From the NCBI GenBank assembly GCA_019188245.1, contig JAECZO010000005.1, forward strand, positions 339,001 to 403,000: DNA of 64,000 bases, in the 5' to 3' direction. The DNA comes from Novymonas esmeraldas. Its lineage: Eukaryota > Euglenozoa > Kinetoplastea > Trypanosomatida > Trypanosomatidae. The notes under the pieces were generated by a model that was given only the letters and a program-made list of their open reading frames with translations, had not been told where the DNA came from and searched no databases. The translations under genes were made by a program, and so were the position numbers. Shown here in pieces: positions 34,869-46,974 of the stretch (positions are counted from its first letter, which is position 1; every line of letters begins with the position of its first letter).

Positions 34869-36963
34869 TCGCCTTCTCGGCACACAAACATCCATACACA
34901 CACACACACACACAGACTCACCTACACAGACACGCAGACACACACAGACACACACACACACACACAGACAAGTACAGATGTAAGTGGCAGCTCAGTGTTG
35001 GGGGGCGGCGTACTTGAGAGACGCCATCGCTGTGTGTGTCGCCTGCCGCGTCGTCTCTCGCCTCCATGCCTCCGCCCCACTACCACGAGGGAGACGAAGC
35101 GTGACTGTCTGTGTGTGTGTGCGTGTGTGTGACGAGGTGGCGCGCCGCCACTTCAACGCGCACGCGAGCGACGGGGCGAGAGCTGCCAGCCCAGCGCGCC
35201 GGTGATGTCCCCTCGTTTCCCTCCCCCCCTCCTCCTCTCCTGCTGCAGGGGCGATGTAGAGTCTTAGATGGCATTCTCGCGCGTACGCGTGCACGTGTGT
35301 ATGTGTGTTGGTGCTGTGGTCGCGTCGACGTGGCCGCTCGGGTTGGAGGCGAGGGTGAAGCTGACGGTGTGTGTGTCTGTGTGTGTGCGTGTGTGAGTAC
35401 GTGCCAAGGAAGTGAGAGGAGGATGATGATGGGCTCGAGGGCGTGTGTGTGTCGCCCTCTGTCTTGCCTGTGCTGCCCCTTCCCCCCTTTCATTTTCCTT
35501 CTCCTTTCCTTTGCTTTCCCCTCTCTCGCGGATATGAAGCGATTCCCCCTCTTTTTTTCTTTCTTTTTTTTTTGTATCTGTCTGCCTGCTTGTCTGTGTC
35601 TCGGCGTCCCGCCTCACTCGCTGCAGCCTTCCTTCGTCTTTCCTTCTCCAGCATACATGTCTGTCTGCGCGTGCATGTGTGTGTGTGTCCCAGTCTCTCT
35701 CTCTCGCTTCCTCTCTTGCTCTCTTTCTCAGTATCTCTCTCTCACTTTCCCGTGTATGTGTGTGTGTGTGTGTGTTCATAGCGACCTCCCTCGTGCTCCT
35801 TCATTCATGTCTCTCTCTCTCTGCTCGATGTGGTTGTATGCGTGTGTCCGTGTGTGTATGTCCGTGTGTGTGTCTGTCTGTGTCTGTGTGTGTGCGTGTG
35901 TCGTCTGATGCATCTATGGTGGAGGTGGGGGAGAGAGGAGTGGGGGAAGTGATCTGGTCGGCGCGCGCGACCGCCGTCTCCTCGACTGCCGCGTCTGTGG
36001 TGAGGTAGATGACGAGCACCGCGGGCCGGAAAGGCGGTGAGTCTGGCGGAGAGGATGCGATGCGGTGTTGGACGCTTGTGGAGACCGTCTCGGGACCACA
36101 CAGAGAGAGAGCACAGGGGAGTGGTGGTCCACAACGGTGTGGTGTGCCTGTCCAGCGACGGGCCGCGTCTCGGTCTCTTTGTTCTACCCTCAGCTCCCCC
36201 TCGCTGTACGCTGCAGCACCGTCACACCTCTCACCTTCACGACAGCACACATATATACACACACAACCGCACGCATACAGACAGACAGAGACACACAACC
36301 ACACGCACCCACCCACACCCACACACACACAGGAGCTCACACAGACGCACCCGGACCTTCGGAGAGGTGAGGTCAGACTTCCTCTGTGTCTCCTTGTTGT
36401 GCGCGCTAGTGTCATTATGGTCGTCTCTGATTTCGGGGGGAAAGGGTGCCTTTTGAATTTGTCTGTCTCTGTGTGTGTGTATGTGTGTGTGTGTGTGTGT
36501 GTGTTTCTTTCTCATTTTTTGGGTTTCTCTTTTTTTTTTTTTTCTTCTCCTCCGCTGTTGCGCATCCCTTCACTCGTTTCTCTGTTCCCTCCTCTTCCTC
36601 CTCCTCTTCTCTCCCCATCTCCTCCACCTGCGCGTGCAGCTGTCTCTCGATTTGTGTCTCTGCGTGTATGGACGCCTTGATGTCGGCTTCACCGCCTCCG
36701 TGGCTGCACCTCCTCCCTCTCCCCCCCCCTTGTAGAGCTACCGCTTCCTTCCAACCCCCTCTTTCTCTCTTACTCACTCTCTCTCAAGTAGTAGATATGT
36801 GTGCATGTGTGTGTGCGCGCGTGTGTGTGTGTGTGCTGCTGATGCCACTCGTGCTCTAGACATGTGGTGATGCAGCTGCCCCGCCGTCGTACGTCGATTC
36901 CACTCCCTCCTGCTCTTGTTACACTCTCCACACCGACATGATCTCGCATCCTGCAGGGGATCG

Positions 36964-36994
<31 letters not shown>

Positions 36995-39004
36995 TATGTA
37001 CGCACGTGCGGGTCCATCTTCCCCTCCAGCAGAACTGGTAGGAGACGTTGAAGAGCAGTGGAAGGTAGAACAGGAGGAGCGAGGTGGACTGGTGAGCGTG
37101 GGCTGTGCGTGGTGTCTATCCCGGTGTCTTTCTCATCTCTTTTTCTTGTCGCCGTCGTCGTGGTACTCTCTCGTCGCACATGCGGCACACAGATGTCGTT
37201 TCAACTTGCAAGGTGTCACTCTCCATCGTACAGACACCAACAGATTTCTTCGTGTTGTTGCTGTGTGTGTGTATCTGTGTGTGTATCTGTGTGAGGAAGG
37301 AGGCGATGGGGAAAAGAAAAGATGGTGAGAGCTTGCGCAATGGCCACCACAGAGGAAAACGAAAGAGCGAGAGAGAGAGCAGAGAAAAAAAAAAAAAAGA
37401 GGGAGAGGGAGGAGAGTGTGTGCGTGTGTGCGTGTGTGTCGACAAGCACTTGTGCAGGTGTTCATGACCGCACGAGTCTGCCGCGTGCACATTCTCTCGA
37501 TCGCACTGCCACGGGTCTCATTTGTGGGCTCTTGTGCTTCTGCCCCCCCCCCCCTGCTGACCATCTCAGTTGGGCGGTCCCACCTCCACCCCCATGCCCT
37601 CTCCCCACTCGAGCAGACCCCCCACCACTGCTCCCCCGCTCCCCCGACTCCTCCTCGCACACTACTCGCTGGTGTAGACTACCGGCTTGACGGCTGCGTG
37701 TGCGTGAGCCGAGCGTGAATCAAAGGGGGAAGCGAGCGAGGACAATGAAATGGGTGACGCACGCGTCCTGAGCACCACTGTCTCTCATCGACGCACATCA
37801 ATCATACACACACGTACACACCGCGTCGGCGACGCAGATTCCCAGCGACTCTGTTTTGGCGTGCGTGCGTCGGTGTGGGTGCACGAATAGGCTGACGCGC
37901 TATGAAAAAGACAAAGGAAAACGGCAGACGTGTGTGTGTGTGTGTGTGTGTTTGGTCTCAGCGAGAGGCGCGTGCACAGCGCTGCGGCTGATGGAACTGA
38001 GGGAGATGTGTTGTACAGGGTGGTTCTGCAGAGTAGACGTCCCCACCACTCTTCCAGCGTCCGTTTCACGCGTGTGGCCTTGTGTCTGTGCGTGTGTGTG
38101 TATGTGTGGGAGAGTGGAAGAGATAGGCATTAGCGTGTATGTGTGTGTTTGTGTGTGTGGGCAGCTTTGCCTTTCCCCCTATCTCTCACACAGAGACTCC
38201 TTCTCTCCTCGGATAAGGGATAGAGGAGAGAGTGAGGGCGACGTCGAGGCGTGCAGAAGGAGGAGGAGGTGGAGGATGCGGAGGAGGAAGAGGAGGAGAG
38301 GGTCTGGTTGGCAAGATCACTCCTGTGAGGATGCCGCGCCTCCCTGACACATTGTGGCACGCCGCGTGCTCGTGCTGCCGCTTCATCCTGTCGTACCGCT
38401 GCCGTCGTTTTTTTTTTTTACACGTGTGTGTCTCCCATCGTGCGTTCTTGTACGTGTGTGTCTGTATGTGTCTCTCTCTGTGTGTACGTGTGTGTGCATG
38501 GGTGTCTGACTGTGGGGGGTGATGGGAGGTGAGAGGGAGACAAGAGTGGTCCACCGCATGTATGATAAGAGCGGGGCGGATGGGTGAGGAGAGAGGGGGA
38601 GAGCAGAGCCGTGTGCCGCCGGTCAGCTGTCGACCCGCTTTGCATGCGTGTTGCACAGCACACACATGACCACCCCCCTTCCTCCTCTTCCGCGTCCTTT
38701 TGTTATTATTAATGTTGCTCCACACCGCGCGTCTGGTTTGTGTGCTTGGACGCTGTGTCTCTCCCTCTCCATCTCTCCCTCCCCTCTCACCCTCTCCACG
38801 TCTTTGTGGCGCCGCGCCTCACGGACACGCACACGCATACGCACACATACACACTGTGTATGTGTTCTCCTTTGCTGTTGTGGTTGTCTTTTTTCTTTTT
38901 TTTCTTTTTCGTTGCGTGTGTTTCCGCAGTTTTTTTTTTTTTTTTTGCGCAAGCGCACGTGCGACCGTCTCGGCAGCCTGGCACGCTTGTGCGTGTGCAT
39001 CGTG

Positions 39005-39006
<2 letters not shown>

Positions 39007-39040
<34 letters not shown>
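39007..39040. repeat. Longest uninterrupted (TG)n run
   Basis: Thirty-four bases of perfect TG, the longest I see in the window. Confidence 0.9.
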
Positions 39041-39045
<5 letters not shown>

Positions 39046-39767
39046 GGCTTTATGCGCATGCCGTGGCAAAGCCAACTTCCACGCGAGAGACGGACACTGC
39101 GGGTGACCTCCTCACCTCTACGTCTGACTTCTCTCTGTGTCGGTCTCCCTCCCCCCTCTCCTTCCTCCTTCGCGACTCGGTGTGGACACGCGCCCTCCCA
39201 TCTGATGGTGTTTTTTTTTTTGTTTGTTTGTGTATTTGTCTTTCTCGTGCGTTTGCGGTGTGCTGCGTCGACTGTGCATCCGCGCCGCCATGTCTCTCTC
39301 TCTCCCTTCGTGTCGCTGCGGTGGTTCATCTATCTCCTCCTCCTCCTCCTCTCTCCTGTTTTGGTCTCTTGTCGTCTTGCGCGTCACGATCCTTCCGTGT
39401 GTGTGTCTCTCTCTCACTTTCCGTGTGTTCTTCCTTCCATGACTCTCTTTCCTGCGGTCACGGTCGGCTCGCGCCACTGCGGTGGCTGTGACTGCTGCCG
39501 TCAACGTTGTTGCAGTCACGGTGCCTTCCCCCTCCTCCCTCGACGGCATCGCCGCCGTCTGTGATCTCTCTTTCCCACTCCCCTCTCCCTCTCTCTCTTC
39601 TTCTTCTTCGTGTACCGCGTTGCATGTATGTGTATCACACACACACACACACATTGCAATCCGGTGCAGTGGGACGGCCTCCCCTGCCCTCTCCCGCTTC
39701 TTCTCTCCTGTGTGTCTCGTTAGAGTTGTTGCATCTCCTCTGCCTCACGTCGTGTACGTGTGTGCGG

Positions 39768-39798
<31 letters not shown>

Positions 39799-42352
39799 CT
39801 GCCTAGCAGGAGGAGTAGAGGAGGAGAGGAGGAGAGACAGAGGAGCGGTGTCCATGTCTCTCTCCTCTCCTCTCTCGTCTTCGTCTTCTCTACAGCTGTC
39901 CCTGCCTCCTCACTTCACCCACGTCTGCGAGTCGTTGGGTGACGAGGATCGACGTGCGTATCGTGTGAGAGGGGGGGGGGGGCGGTGACGGTGTCTTACG
40001 GAAGATGAGAGGCGCGGCAGTGATGAAGCGGAAGGAGGGGAAACAGAGAGGAGGAGGAAGAGAGTCTGGAGGTATGCGCGTGCACGTGAGAGTGGCGGGT
40101 GCAGAGCGAGGCAGCACTTGTGTGTAGAACACACTGGTCTGCAACGGGTCCACAGAGCAGAAGACCATGTACGCACACGCCTATGCACGCACACACACAC
40201 ACACACACAACGGTGGACAAGCACGTGACACGAAAAAGAAAAAAAAAACGAAACGAAGTGCACTTGCGCCGTAAACGCTGGTGTACACTCAGAGAGTGTG
40301 CGTGTGTGTGTGTGTGTGTGTGTTGGGGTCTCTTCGTCTCTGCTTATCTGTGTGCATCCTTGTGAGGGCCAAAAGAAGAAGAAGGTACAGCTTCGACGTG
40401 ACACCTCGCTCGTGCGGTGTGTCATTGGCAGAGTTGTCTCGACGTTTGTCGGCGTTTTTTTTTTTTTGGTTTGTTCACCATCTTTGTCCTCGTCTGTCTT
40501 TTTTTTTTTATTGTTGTTCTTCTCGGTTTCCTCTTCTCTGGTGTTGTTGGCGCACGTCTTTGTCTTTGTTTTTTTCCTTTTATTTGCTTCTCATTCCGTT
40601 TCTTTCCTGTGTACGTGTGCGTGCGTGCGTGCGTGCGCGCGCGTGTGTGTGCGAATGTCTGTTCGGCAAAGCAAGCAAGCAAGCGAGCGAGCGAGAGAGA
40701 GAGAGCACGTGCGTATGCGTGCATGTGCTTGTGTGCGTCTAGGTGTCTGTGTGAATGCACGAGGTGAGCGTGTATGCAAAGAACTTCTGTGCATTTATGT
40801 GTGTGTGTGTCTGTTTCTGTGCATGTCTGTGTCTGTCTCTCTGTGTGTGTATGTGTGTATGTGTGTGTGCTTGTCTTGGTGCATTCGTGTGCGGTGGTGC
40901 GTGGTACGAAGGCTGTGTGTAGATGTGTTGCTCTCCCTTGTCGAGGGGGAGGGAGCGGGGAAGAGAGGAGAGAGTGGGAGAGAGATGTCACCTGCGCTCC
41001 GTCCACCGACTCCACCGCCCCCCCCCCCTTCCAACGCTGGCGCACACCTTCACAGGCACAGACACTCATATGTGTGTGTGGACTGCACACAAACTGACCT
41101 ACACAGACACGTACCCCCACCCATTCACCCCTTCATCCACCCACACACATACAGACATGCACACACATACACTCATACACATGTCCACACATACACTCTT
41201 TCACATGCGCAAACAGTGGACCTTTAACTACAAAAAAAAAAAAATCAAAACATACACACAGACACAATGAAGAGCAAAACACCGTGTGACAAGAAAAAAA
41301 GAAAAAACAAAAAAAACGAGAATATGGAGTATCACTGTTCGCCAGGCAGTAGCGTAACACAGCAGCCCCAACTGAAGCCCCCTCCCTCAACCACCCCTCC
41401 TTCCTCCTCGCGTCTCGCACTCTCCCTCTTCCATCCTCAGCACGCTGCGTGGGAAGCTCTCGTGTGTGCGGTGCAGCGGTTCTGAGGAGCTTGGAGAGGA
41501 GGAGGACGATGGGGGTAGGCGAAGGGTGTGTGTGAATGTGTGGCTCGCTCCATGCGTGCGTGTGCCGGTAACGGTGTGTCTCTCCGATACCGTCAGCGCA
41601 CCCTCCTCCGCCGCTACCACCATCTCCCCGCAGGAAGGGTGGCGTGTGTGGACCGCCGCGTACCGCTGCTGCTGCTGCTGCGTATTGGCCCGGTGCAGTC
41701 GTGTACCGCGTGAATTTACAGACTCCACTTCCCTTTCTCCAACTACTCTCTCGCTCTCTCTCTTCCCCCCTCCGCCGCCTCTGCGTGACACCAAACACTG
41801 CCGAAACTACTCTTCACACACACACACACACACACACACGTACGCACGCGGGCGCAGGTGCACCTATCGCCCCTCCCTCCACCTACTCCTACTCTTCCTT
41901 CACTCACTCGCTCCACTCACTCCTCTTGTCGTGGTCGACGCTACCGAGCACCCCTTCCGTGTGTCACAGCTCGTCTTGCTGGGCAACACATACACGCACA
42001 CGCTGTGGAGAGACCGTGACGCAGAGGGTGACAGAGCGCTGGTACTGACCCGGACCACACACACGTACTCTGTCTTCCTCACCCACTCCAGTTTCCCTCC
42101 TCTCTTCTCTCTCCTTCTCTGACGCCACATCCAGTCCGTCTTCTCTTGTCGCGTCGTGCTCTCTCTCTTTTCTTGTTCGCTCCCGTGTGTGTGTAAGTGT
42201 ATCTCGTGCGATCAGTCACTGTGCCGACGCCGCCCTCCCCTCCCTTCAACAGTCCCCGTTGTTCACATCTCTTCTTCTCTCCTCCTCCTTTTCCTTCTGG
42301 TGTGTCTGTCTGTGTGTGTGTGTGTCCTGCGTTGGGCTTCATCGGCCCCACA

Positions 42353-42384
42353 TTCTCTCTCTCTCTCTTTCTTGTCTCTCTGAG
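42353..42384 (+). promoter_or_regulatory. Predicted spliced-leader acceptor abutting the ABC transporter start
   Basis: From about 42252 to 42382 there is pyrimidine- and TG-rich sequence with no AG until 42383-42384, one base before the ATG at 42386. The upstream alternative is AG 42250-42251 (leader about 134 bases). Confidence 0.5.
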
Positions 42385-42385
42385 A

Positions 42386-44356
42386 ATGCGCAGCTCTTCT
42401 CGGCTGGTGTGGCAGCCTGTCTCGCGCACCGCTCTGACCGGTGTGCGGCAGCTCGCCTCCAACATCCGCCTCCGCACCGACTTCGGCAATGCCACGCCGG
42501 CGCAGCGCCCCACCACGAGCAAGAGTCTGCTCTACGTGACGGAGCCGGCGAGCAAGAAGGGCTCCTTTGTGCGCTACGTCCGCTCCGCACGCGATCAGGC
42601 GCCGTACATCGCCGGCGCCGTCGTGGGTGTGTGCATCTACAGCGCCGCCACGCTCGCCATCCCGGCCGGCTTCGGCTCCCTGATTGACTTTGCCAGCAAG
42701 GGGCAGATGCCGCTCGGCACATCGATGCAGCTGCTCGGCTGGTTCGGCCTCTGCGCTGTCGGCAACTACCTCCGTCTCTACTGCATCGGCTTCGCAGGTG
42801 AGAACATCATCGCCAAGCTGCGTCGTGCCCTGTACAGCGGCATCCTGCGGCAGCCCACAGCCTTCTTCGACTCTCCAGAGAACCGAACCGGCGCGCTCGT
42901 GCAGCGGCTGTCGATGGACTGCAACGTCGTGGGCAGTTCCCTGACGGAGGCGGTCACTAGCGGAAGCAAAAACCTGCTGCAGACGGTGGGCAGCATCTCG
43001 GTGATGCTCTACTACTCACCGCTGCTGACGAGCGTCATTGTGTGCATGATCCCACCGGTGGCGATCTTCGCCGGCTCCTATGGCCGCTACGTCCGCAAGC
43101 TGCAACACGGCATGCAGGACGCCCTCGCCGACATGGGCACCGTCGCGGAGGAGCGGCTGTCGAGCATCCGCACCGTGCGCGCCTTCGGCGCCGAGGCGCA
43201 GGAGGAGGCCTGGTATGGAAAGAACGTGCAGCGTGTCTTCGACCTCAGCATGCGCATGGTGCGCTGGAACTCCGTCTACGTGGCGTCGCTGCAGACGATC
43301 GGGTACGGGGCGATGTACTGCATCATGTGGGCCGGCTCGATGCTCGTCGCCTCGGGCCAGCTCACCCCCGGCCTGCTCTTCTCCTTCATGCTCTACACGG
43401 TGTACTGCGGCATCGGGCTGATGGGGCTGACGAACCTGGCGACGGAGATCAACAGGGGCTACGGCGCCTCGATGCGCCTCTTCGACATACTGGACAAGGC
43501 CGAGGCGGTGAAGGAGGCGCAGGCGTCGCGGCAGCAGCTGACGCCCATCACGTGCGACTGGCGCGTGACGCTGAAGGACGTCTCCTTCGCGTACCCGACA
43601 CGCCCCGAGGCGTCCATCTACGCCGGCATCAATCTCACGATCGAGCCGTCGCGGTGCACCTGTGTCGTCGGCAGCAGCGGCTCCGGCAAGTCATCGCTGG
43701 CGATGCTGCTCCTGAAGCTCTACGAGCCGACGGCCGGCGTTGTGCACCTCGGCGAGCACGACCTCCGCGACATCAGCTCCCAGTGGCTGCACGAGCGCAT
43801 CGGGTACGTCGGGCAGGAGCCCGTGCTCTTCGGCGGGTCCATCGCGCAGAACATCGCCTACGGCGCACCGGACCGCAACTGGGATGACCCGATCGATCGC
43901 TGGCAGTACGCCGCCGTCGTGGAGGCGGCGCGCAAGGCCAACGCGCACGACTTCATCTCGGCCCTTCCAGACGGGTACGACACCTTCGTCGGCGAGAGCG
44001 GCCGCAGCCTCTCCGGCGGACAGAAGCAGCGTATCGCGATCGCGCGAGCGTTGATGCGTAACCCGCACATCACGATTCTGGACGAGGCGACGTCGGCGCT
44101 GGACAGCGAGAGCGAGGTCGTCGTGCACGACGCCATCTCCCGCCTCATCGAGGAGGCGAAGGGGTCCAAGCGGCAACACACGGTGCTGATGTTCGCACAC
44201 AAGCTGAGTATGATTCGCAAGGCGGACCACATCATCGTCCTGGACAAGGGCCAGGTGGCCGTGGAGGGCACCTTCGCCGAGGTGTCCGCGAACAAGCTGT
44301 TCTGCGACCTCGTCGGACTCACCGCGACACCGCAGGTCACCGGAAGCGCGGCGTAG
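42386..44356 (+). CDS. Mitochondrial half-size ABC transporter (ABCB type)
   Basis: A 656-residue half transporter: one membrane domain then one nucleotide-binding domain, acting as a dimer, most likely in the inner mitochondrial membrane. Residues 1-40 (MRSSSRLVWQPVSRTALTGV onward) are a typical presequence. About six membrane helices lie between 75 and 370. The ATPase domain (about 390-645) has Walker A GSSGSGKSS at about 428-436, the Q-loop in GYVGQEPVLFGGS, signature LSGGQKQRIAIARAL from 542, Walker B ITILDEATSALDSES and the H-loop His at about 605 (FAHKLS). All catalytic positions look intact. The layout resembles ABCB8/ABCB10. The substrate (peptide, haem intermediate or Fe-S related) cannot be read from sequence. 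Confidence 0.92.
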   Translation: MRSSSRLVWQPVSRTALTGVRQLASNIRLRTDFGNATPAQRPTTSKSLLYVTEPASKKGSFVRYVRSARDQAPYIAGAVVGVCIYSAATLAIPAGFGSLIDFASKGQMPLGTSMQLLGWFGLCAVGNYLRLYCIGFAGENIIAKLRRALYSGILRQPTAFFDSPENRTGALVQRLSMDCNVVGSSLTEAVTSGSKNLLQTVGSISVMLYYSPLLTSVIVCMIPPVAIFAGSYGRYVRKLQHGMQDALADMGTVAEERLSSIRTVRAFGAEAQEEAWYGKNVQRVFDLSMRMVRWNSVYVASLQTIGYGAMYCIMWAGSMLVASGQLTPGLLFSFMLYTVYCGIGLMGLTNLATEINRGYGASMRLFDILDKAEAVKEAQASRQQLTPITCDWRVTLKDVSFAYPTRPEASIYAGINLTIEPSRCTCVVGSSGSGKSSLAMLLLKLYEPTAGVVHLGEHDLRDISSQWLHERIGYVGQEPVLFGGSIAQNIAYGAPDRNWDDPIDRWQYAAVVEAARKANAHDFISALPDGYDTFVGESGRSLSGGQKQRIAIARALMRNPHITILDEATSALDSESEVVVHDAISRLIEEAKGSKRQHTVLMFAHKLSMIRKADHIIVLDKGQVAVEGTFAEVSANKLFCDLVGLTATPQVTGSAA

Positions 44357-46974
44357 CGCACGCGCACATCGCCCCCCGCCCCTTCATCTCTTCCCGTCTT
44401 GGCCGTGTTGTGTAGTGAACTCTGGCGACCTTCTCGGCTCTCACCAACGACTGCTTCAACTCCTACTTCTACACAGACACGCACAGACACGCACATGACT
44501 CTGTTGCACACCCGTGAGAGTGTGCTGCGTGGTCGTGCGTGTGTGTGAGTGTATTTAGGCGTGTGCTTGTGTGTATGCACGAGAGGTGAGACGCCGTTGA
44601 CATCTTACGAGGAAGTGAGGAGGAGTACGTGTGGTCTTCGCATCTCCCCCCTCTCTCTCTGTTTGTCGGCTTTCCAACAACTCCCCCCGTCCACTCGTCT
44701 GCGTCCTTTCCACCTCTCACACAGTTATACGTGCCGACTTGTCAACGTGCGCGCGTGTGTGCGCGCGCGCGGTGTTCGTGTGTGTCTCTCAACAGAGCCT
44801 CCGCTCTCCACCCAGACTTTTTTTTTTTGAAATTGTGTGTGTGCGTGTGTGTGAACCACAGAAGCTCTCCAAAAAGGATGACTGGAGAGCACGTGGGTGA
44901 CGGCCGTCTTGCTCTTCTCCCCTTCTCTCGATCTACCTAGTCAGCCACGTGCTCACAACGCACCGCACAGCGGGTGGGCGGGGAAAGGAGAGATGCTACT
45001 GGGCCCACAGGAGCCTCGCCACCGGTGCATTACAAAAGCGGGAGTGTGTGTGTGTGTGCCTGAGACCGTCGGCGGTGTCCCTCCCCACCCTTTCTTCCTT
45101 GCCGACAGAAGCACCCATCACATGTGGTCGTGCGTGGTCTCCTCCACCATCTGCGCATTCATCTCGTCTCCCTCCTGTCGGTGTCGGCCTGCACCTCCTC
45201 TCTCTCTCCTCCTCCTCCCCTCCCTTACACCCGTCGCCTCTTCACGCCAACACCTGCACACACGGATGGACGGATGTGGTAGCTGTAGCACTTCCCCTTC
45301 TCATCGTTCAACCTTCACACACAAACACACACACACACACGTGCGCTGGTACACTTCCCAGTTCATCACCACCCCTCTTGATCACCTTCCACTCTGTTCT
45401 TCGCCTTACTAGTAGACCTTAGCTGGCGGCACCTCCCCCTCCACAACGAAAACAAACAAACAAAAAAAAAACACGCCCGCCACCTGTGTGTGTTGGCCAC
45501 GTTCTACTCCGACCGTAGAGAGTGAGAGAGTGAGAGTGCGTGTGTGCGAAAGGTGGGTGAGAGAGAGCACACAAACATCCCCCCCCTTCTCCCTCCCTCT
45601 CGGTTCACAACTTCGTTGGCGCACCCGCGAGCGCCCATCAAAAAAAAAAAAAAAAGAAAGGAGTTGATCTGGCAAACAAACACACAACAACAACAACAAA
45701 AAGAAAGGAAAAGAGGCCCACCAAACAACAACAACAAAGAGGCACAGAGGTATCTCTCTCCACCAGACATCCTACCCGCACGTACACACACACACACGGC
45801 ACGCTACGACACACAACGGAGGTTTGTCTCGTGGCACCCGCGTTCGAGACCACGATAGAGTCGAAGAAGCGGTAGTTGATAGGATAGAAAAAAAAAAAAA
45901 CAAAGTGTGGAGGGAGGGGCACACGAACGCGCGTTCGCACTCGCGTTCTCCTCACCACCGTCTCTCTCGCTCGTCACGACAACCACCGCCGCCGCCGCCG
46001 TCGCCGCTGCGCATCCTCTGCGACTCTCTCTTCCTTTCCTTCTGCACACCTCCCCTGCACTCACCCCGTGTCTCAGCACGCCAACGTCTGCCCCCAAACT
46101 CTCGACGTACCTCCTTCCCTCGTTCTCTCTCTTTCTCTTTTTTTTTTTTTTCGTCTTCCTGGTCGCTGCTGCTTTAGTTGCGGTCTGCAACACGCGCTGT
46201 CCCTTCTTTTTTTCCCCCTTTTTTTTTTTGTTTTCGTCTGCTTCTGCGTTGGCGAGCCGGACGCTTTTGTTTTCCTTTTTTTTTTTTCTTCTTCTCTCTC
46301 TCTTTCTCTCTCTCTCTCTTGAGCGACAGTTTCATCTTTGAACCTCCACCCCTCCCCCGTCTCCCTCTTCACACTCGCGGTGGCTGCCTGTGTGCCCTCC
46401 CTCTGTCCCTCTCTCTCTGTGTCTCTGCGCACGTTCACCTCACCGTCTCTCTCGCCATCTTTCGTTGCGTTCCTTTTCTCTTCGTTCACCTCCGACCCCT
46501 TTTTTTTTTTGTTTCTTTGTTTTCGTCTCTCTCCTCCTCCTCCTCTCTTCTCTTCTCTGATTCTACTTTGTACTCTGTAGTGGACTCGCGCCGCAAGTGG
46601 CCCTACCTCCCCTCCCCCCTCTCTTCTCCTCTTCTTTGTCTCCTCAGATCAATCCGCAGCTGCCTGAACTCGACGTGTCTTCTTCTTCTCCTCTTCTTTC
46701 CCTCTCTCTCGCTTCCGCCGCGCGTGCTCTGCTTCTACGCCGCGGTGTGCACGCGACCAGCGGATCGTCGTGAGACGCTCTCTCCTTTTTTTTTTTGTTT
46801 TGCCTTTGCATCCTCTTCTTCGCATCGTCCTGGCTGTCTCTCCCTCTCTCTCTCTGTTTGCGTTTGTGTGGTGGTTGACACTTCTCTCCCCGGCTCCCTC
46901 CAACGTCCTTGTCGTTGCTGCGAGAGTAGAGAGAGTGCGAGAGAACGAGAGAGAGGGGTCGGAACAGCTCCGCC
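44357..46974 (+). other. Intergenic spacer of about 2.6 kb, strongly pyrimidine-rich at its right end
   Basis: No gene is seen. It holds a GC-alternating run at 44751-44771, a T run at about 44819-44829, A runs at about 45640-45654 and 45888-45900, and from about 46020 to 46870 an unusually long T/C-rich region with T runs near 46139-46151, 46220-46229 and 46278-46287. Confidence 0.65.
46880..46924 (+). promoter_or_regulatory. Predicted spliced-leader acceptor for the divergent RRM gene
   Basis: A pyrimidine-rich stretch ends in GCTGCGAG with AG at 46923-46924, giving a leader of about 50 bases made mainly of GA repeats. Confidence 0.45.

Larger units (their letters stand above)
34869..42385 (+). 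other. Gene-free interval of about 7.5 kb
   Basis: I see no credible gene on either strand. Open frames of up to about 300 codons exist, but all are Cys/Val, His/Thr, Ser/Leu/Phe or Lys/Arg repeats reading through TG, CA, TC and GA repeats, and most lack an ATG in a sensible position. Content: repeated (TG)n and (CA)n, T runs at about 36527-36543, 38408-38419, 38931-38946 and 40456-40467, A runs at 37385-37398 and 41231-41243, a GCAA/GCGA/GA ladder at 40668-40705 and a G run at about 39971-39982. It presumably holds the SCD6 3' UTR and perhaps non-coding RNA. Small RNAs could be missed by eye. Confidence 0.6.

Noticed and set aside
34158-34961. Minus-strand frame opposite SCD6
   Set aside because: Val/Ala-rich complement of Gly/Arg/Asn repeat codons; SCD6 motifs are all on the + strand.
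35111-41798. Many open frames of 100-300 codons on both strands in the 7.5-kb interval
   Set aside because: All are reads through TG, CA, TC, GA or homopolymer runs (CVCV, HTHT, SLSL, KKKK) with no conserved-looking segment.
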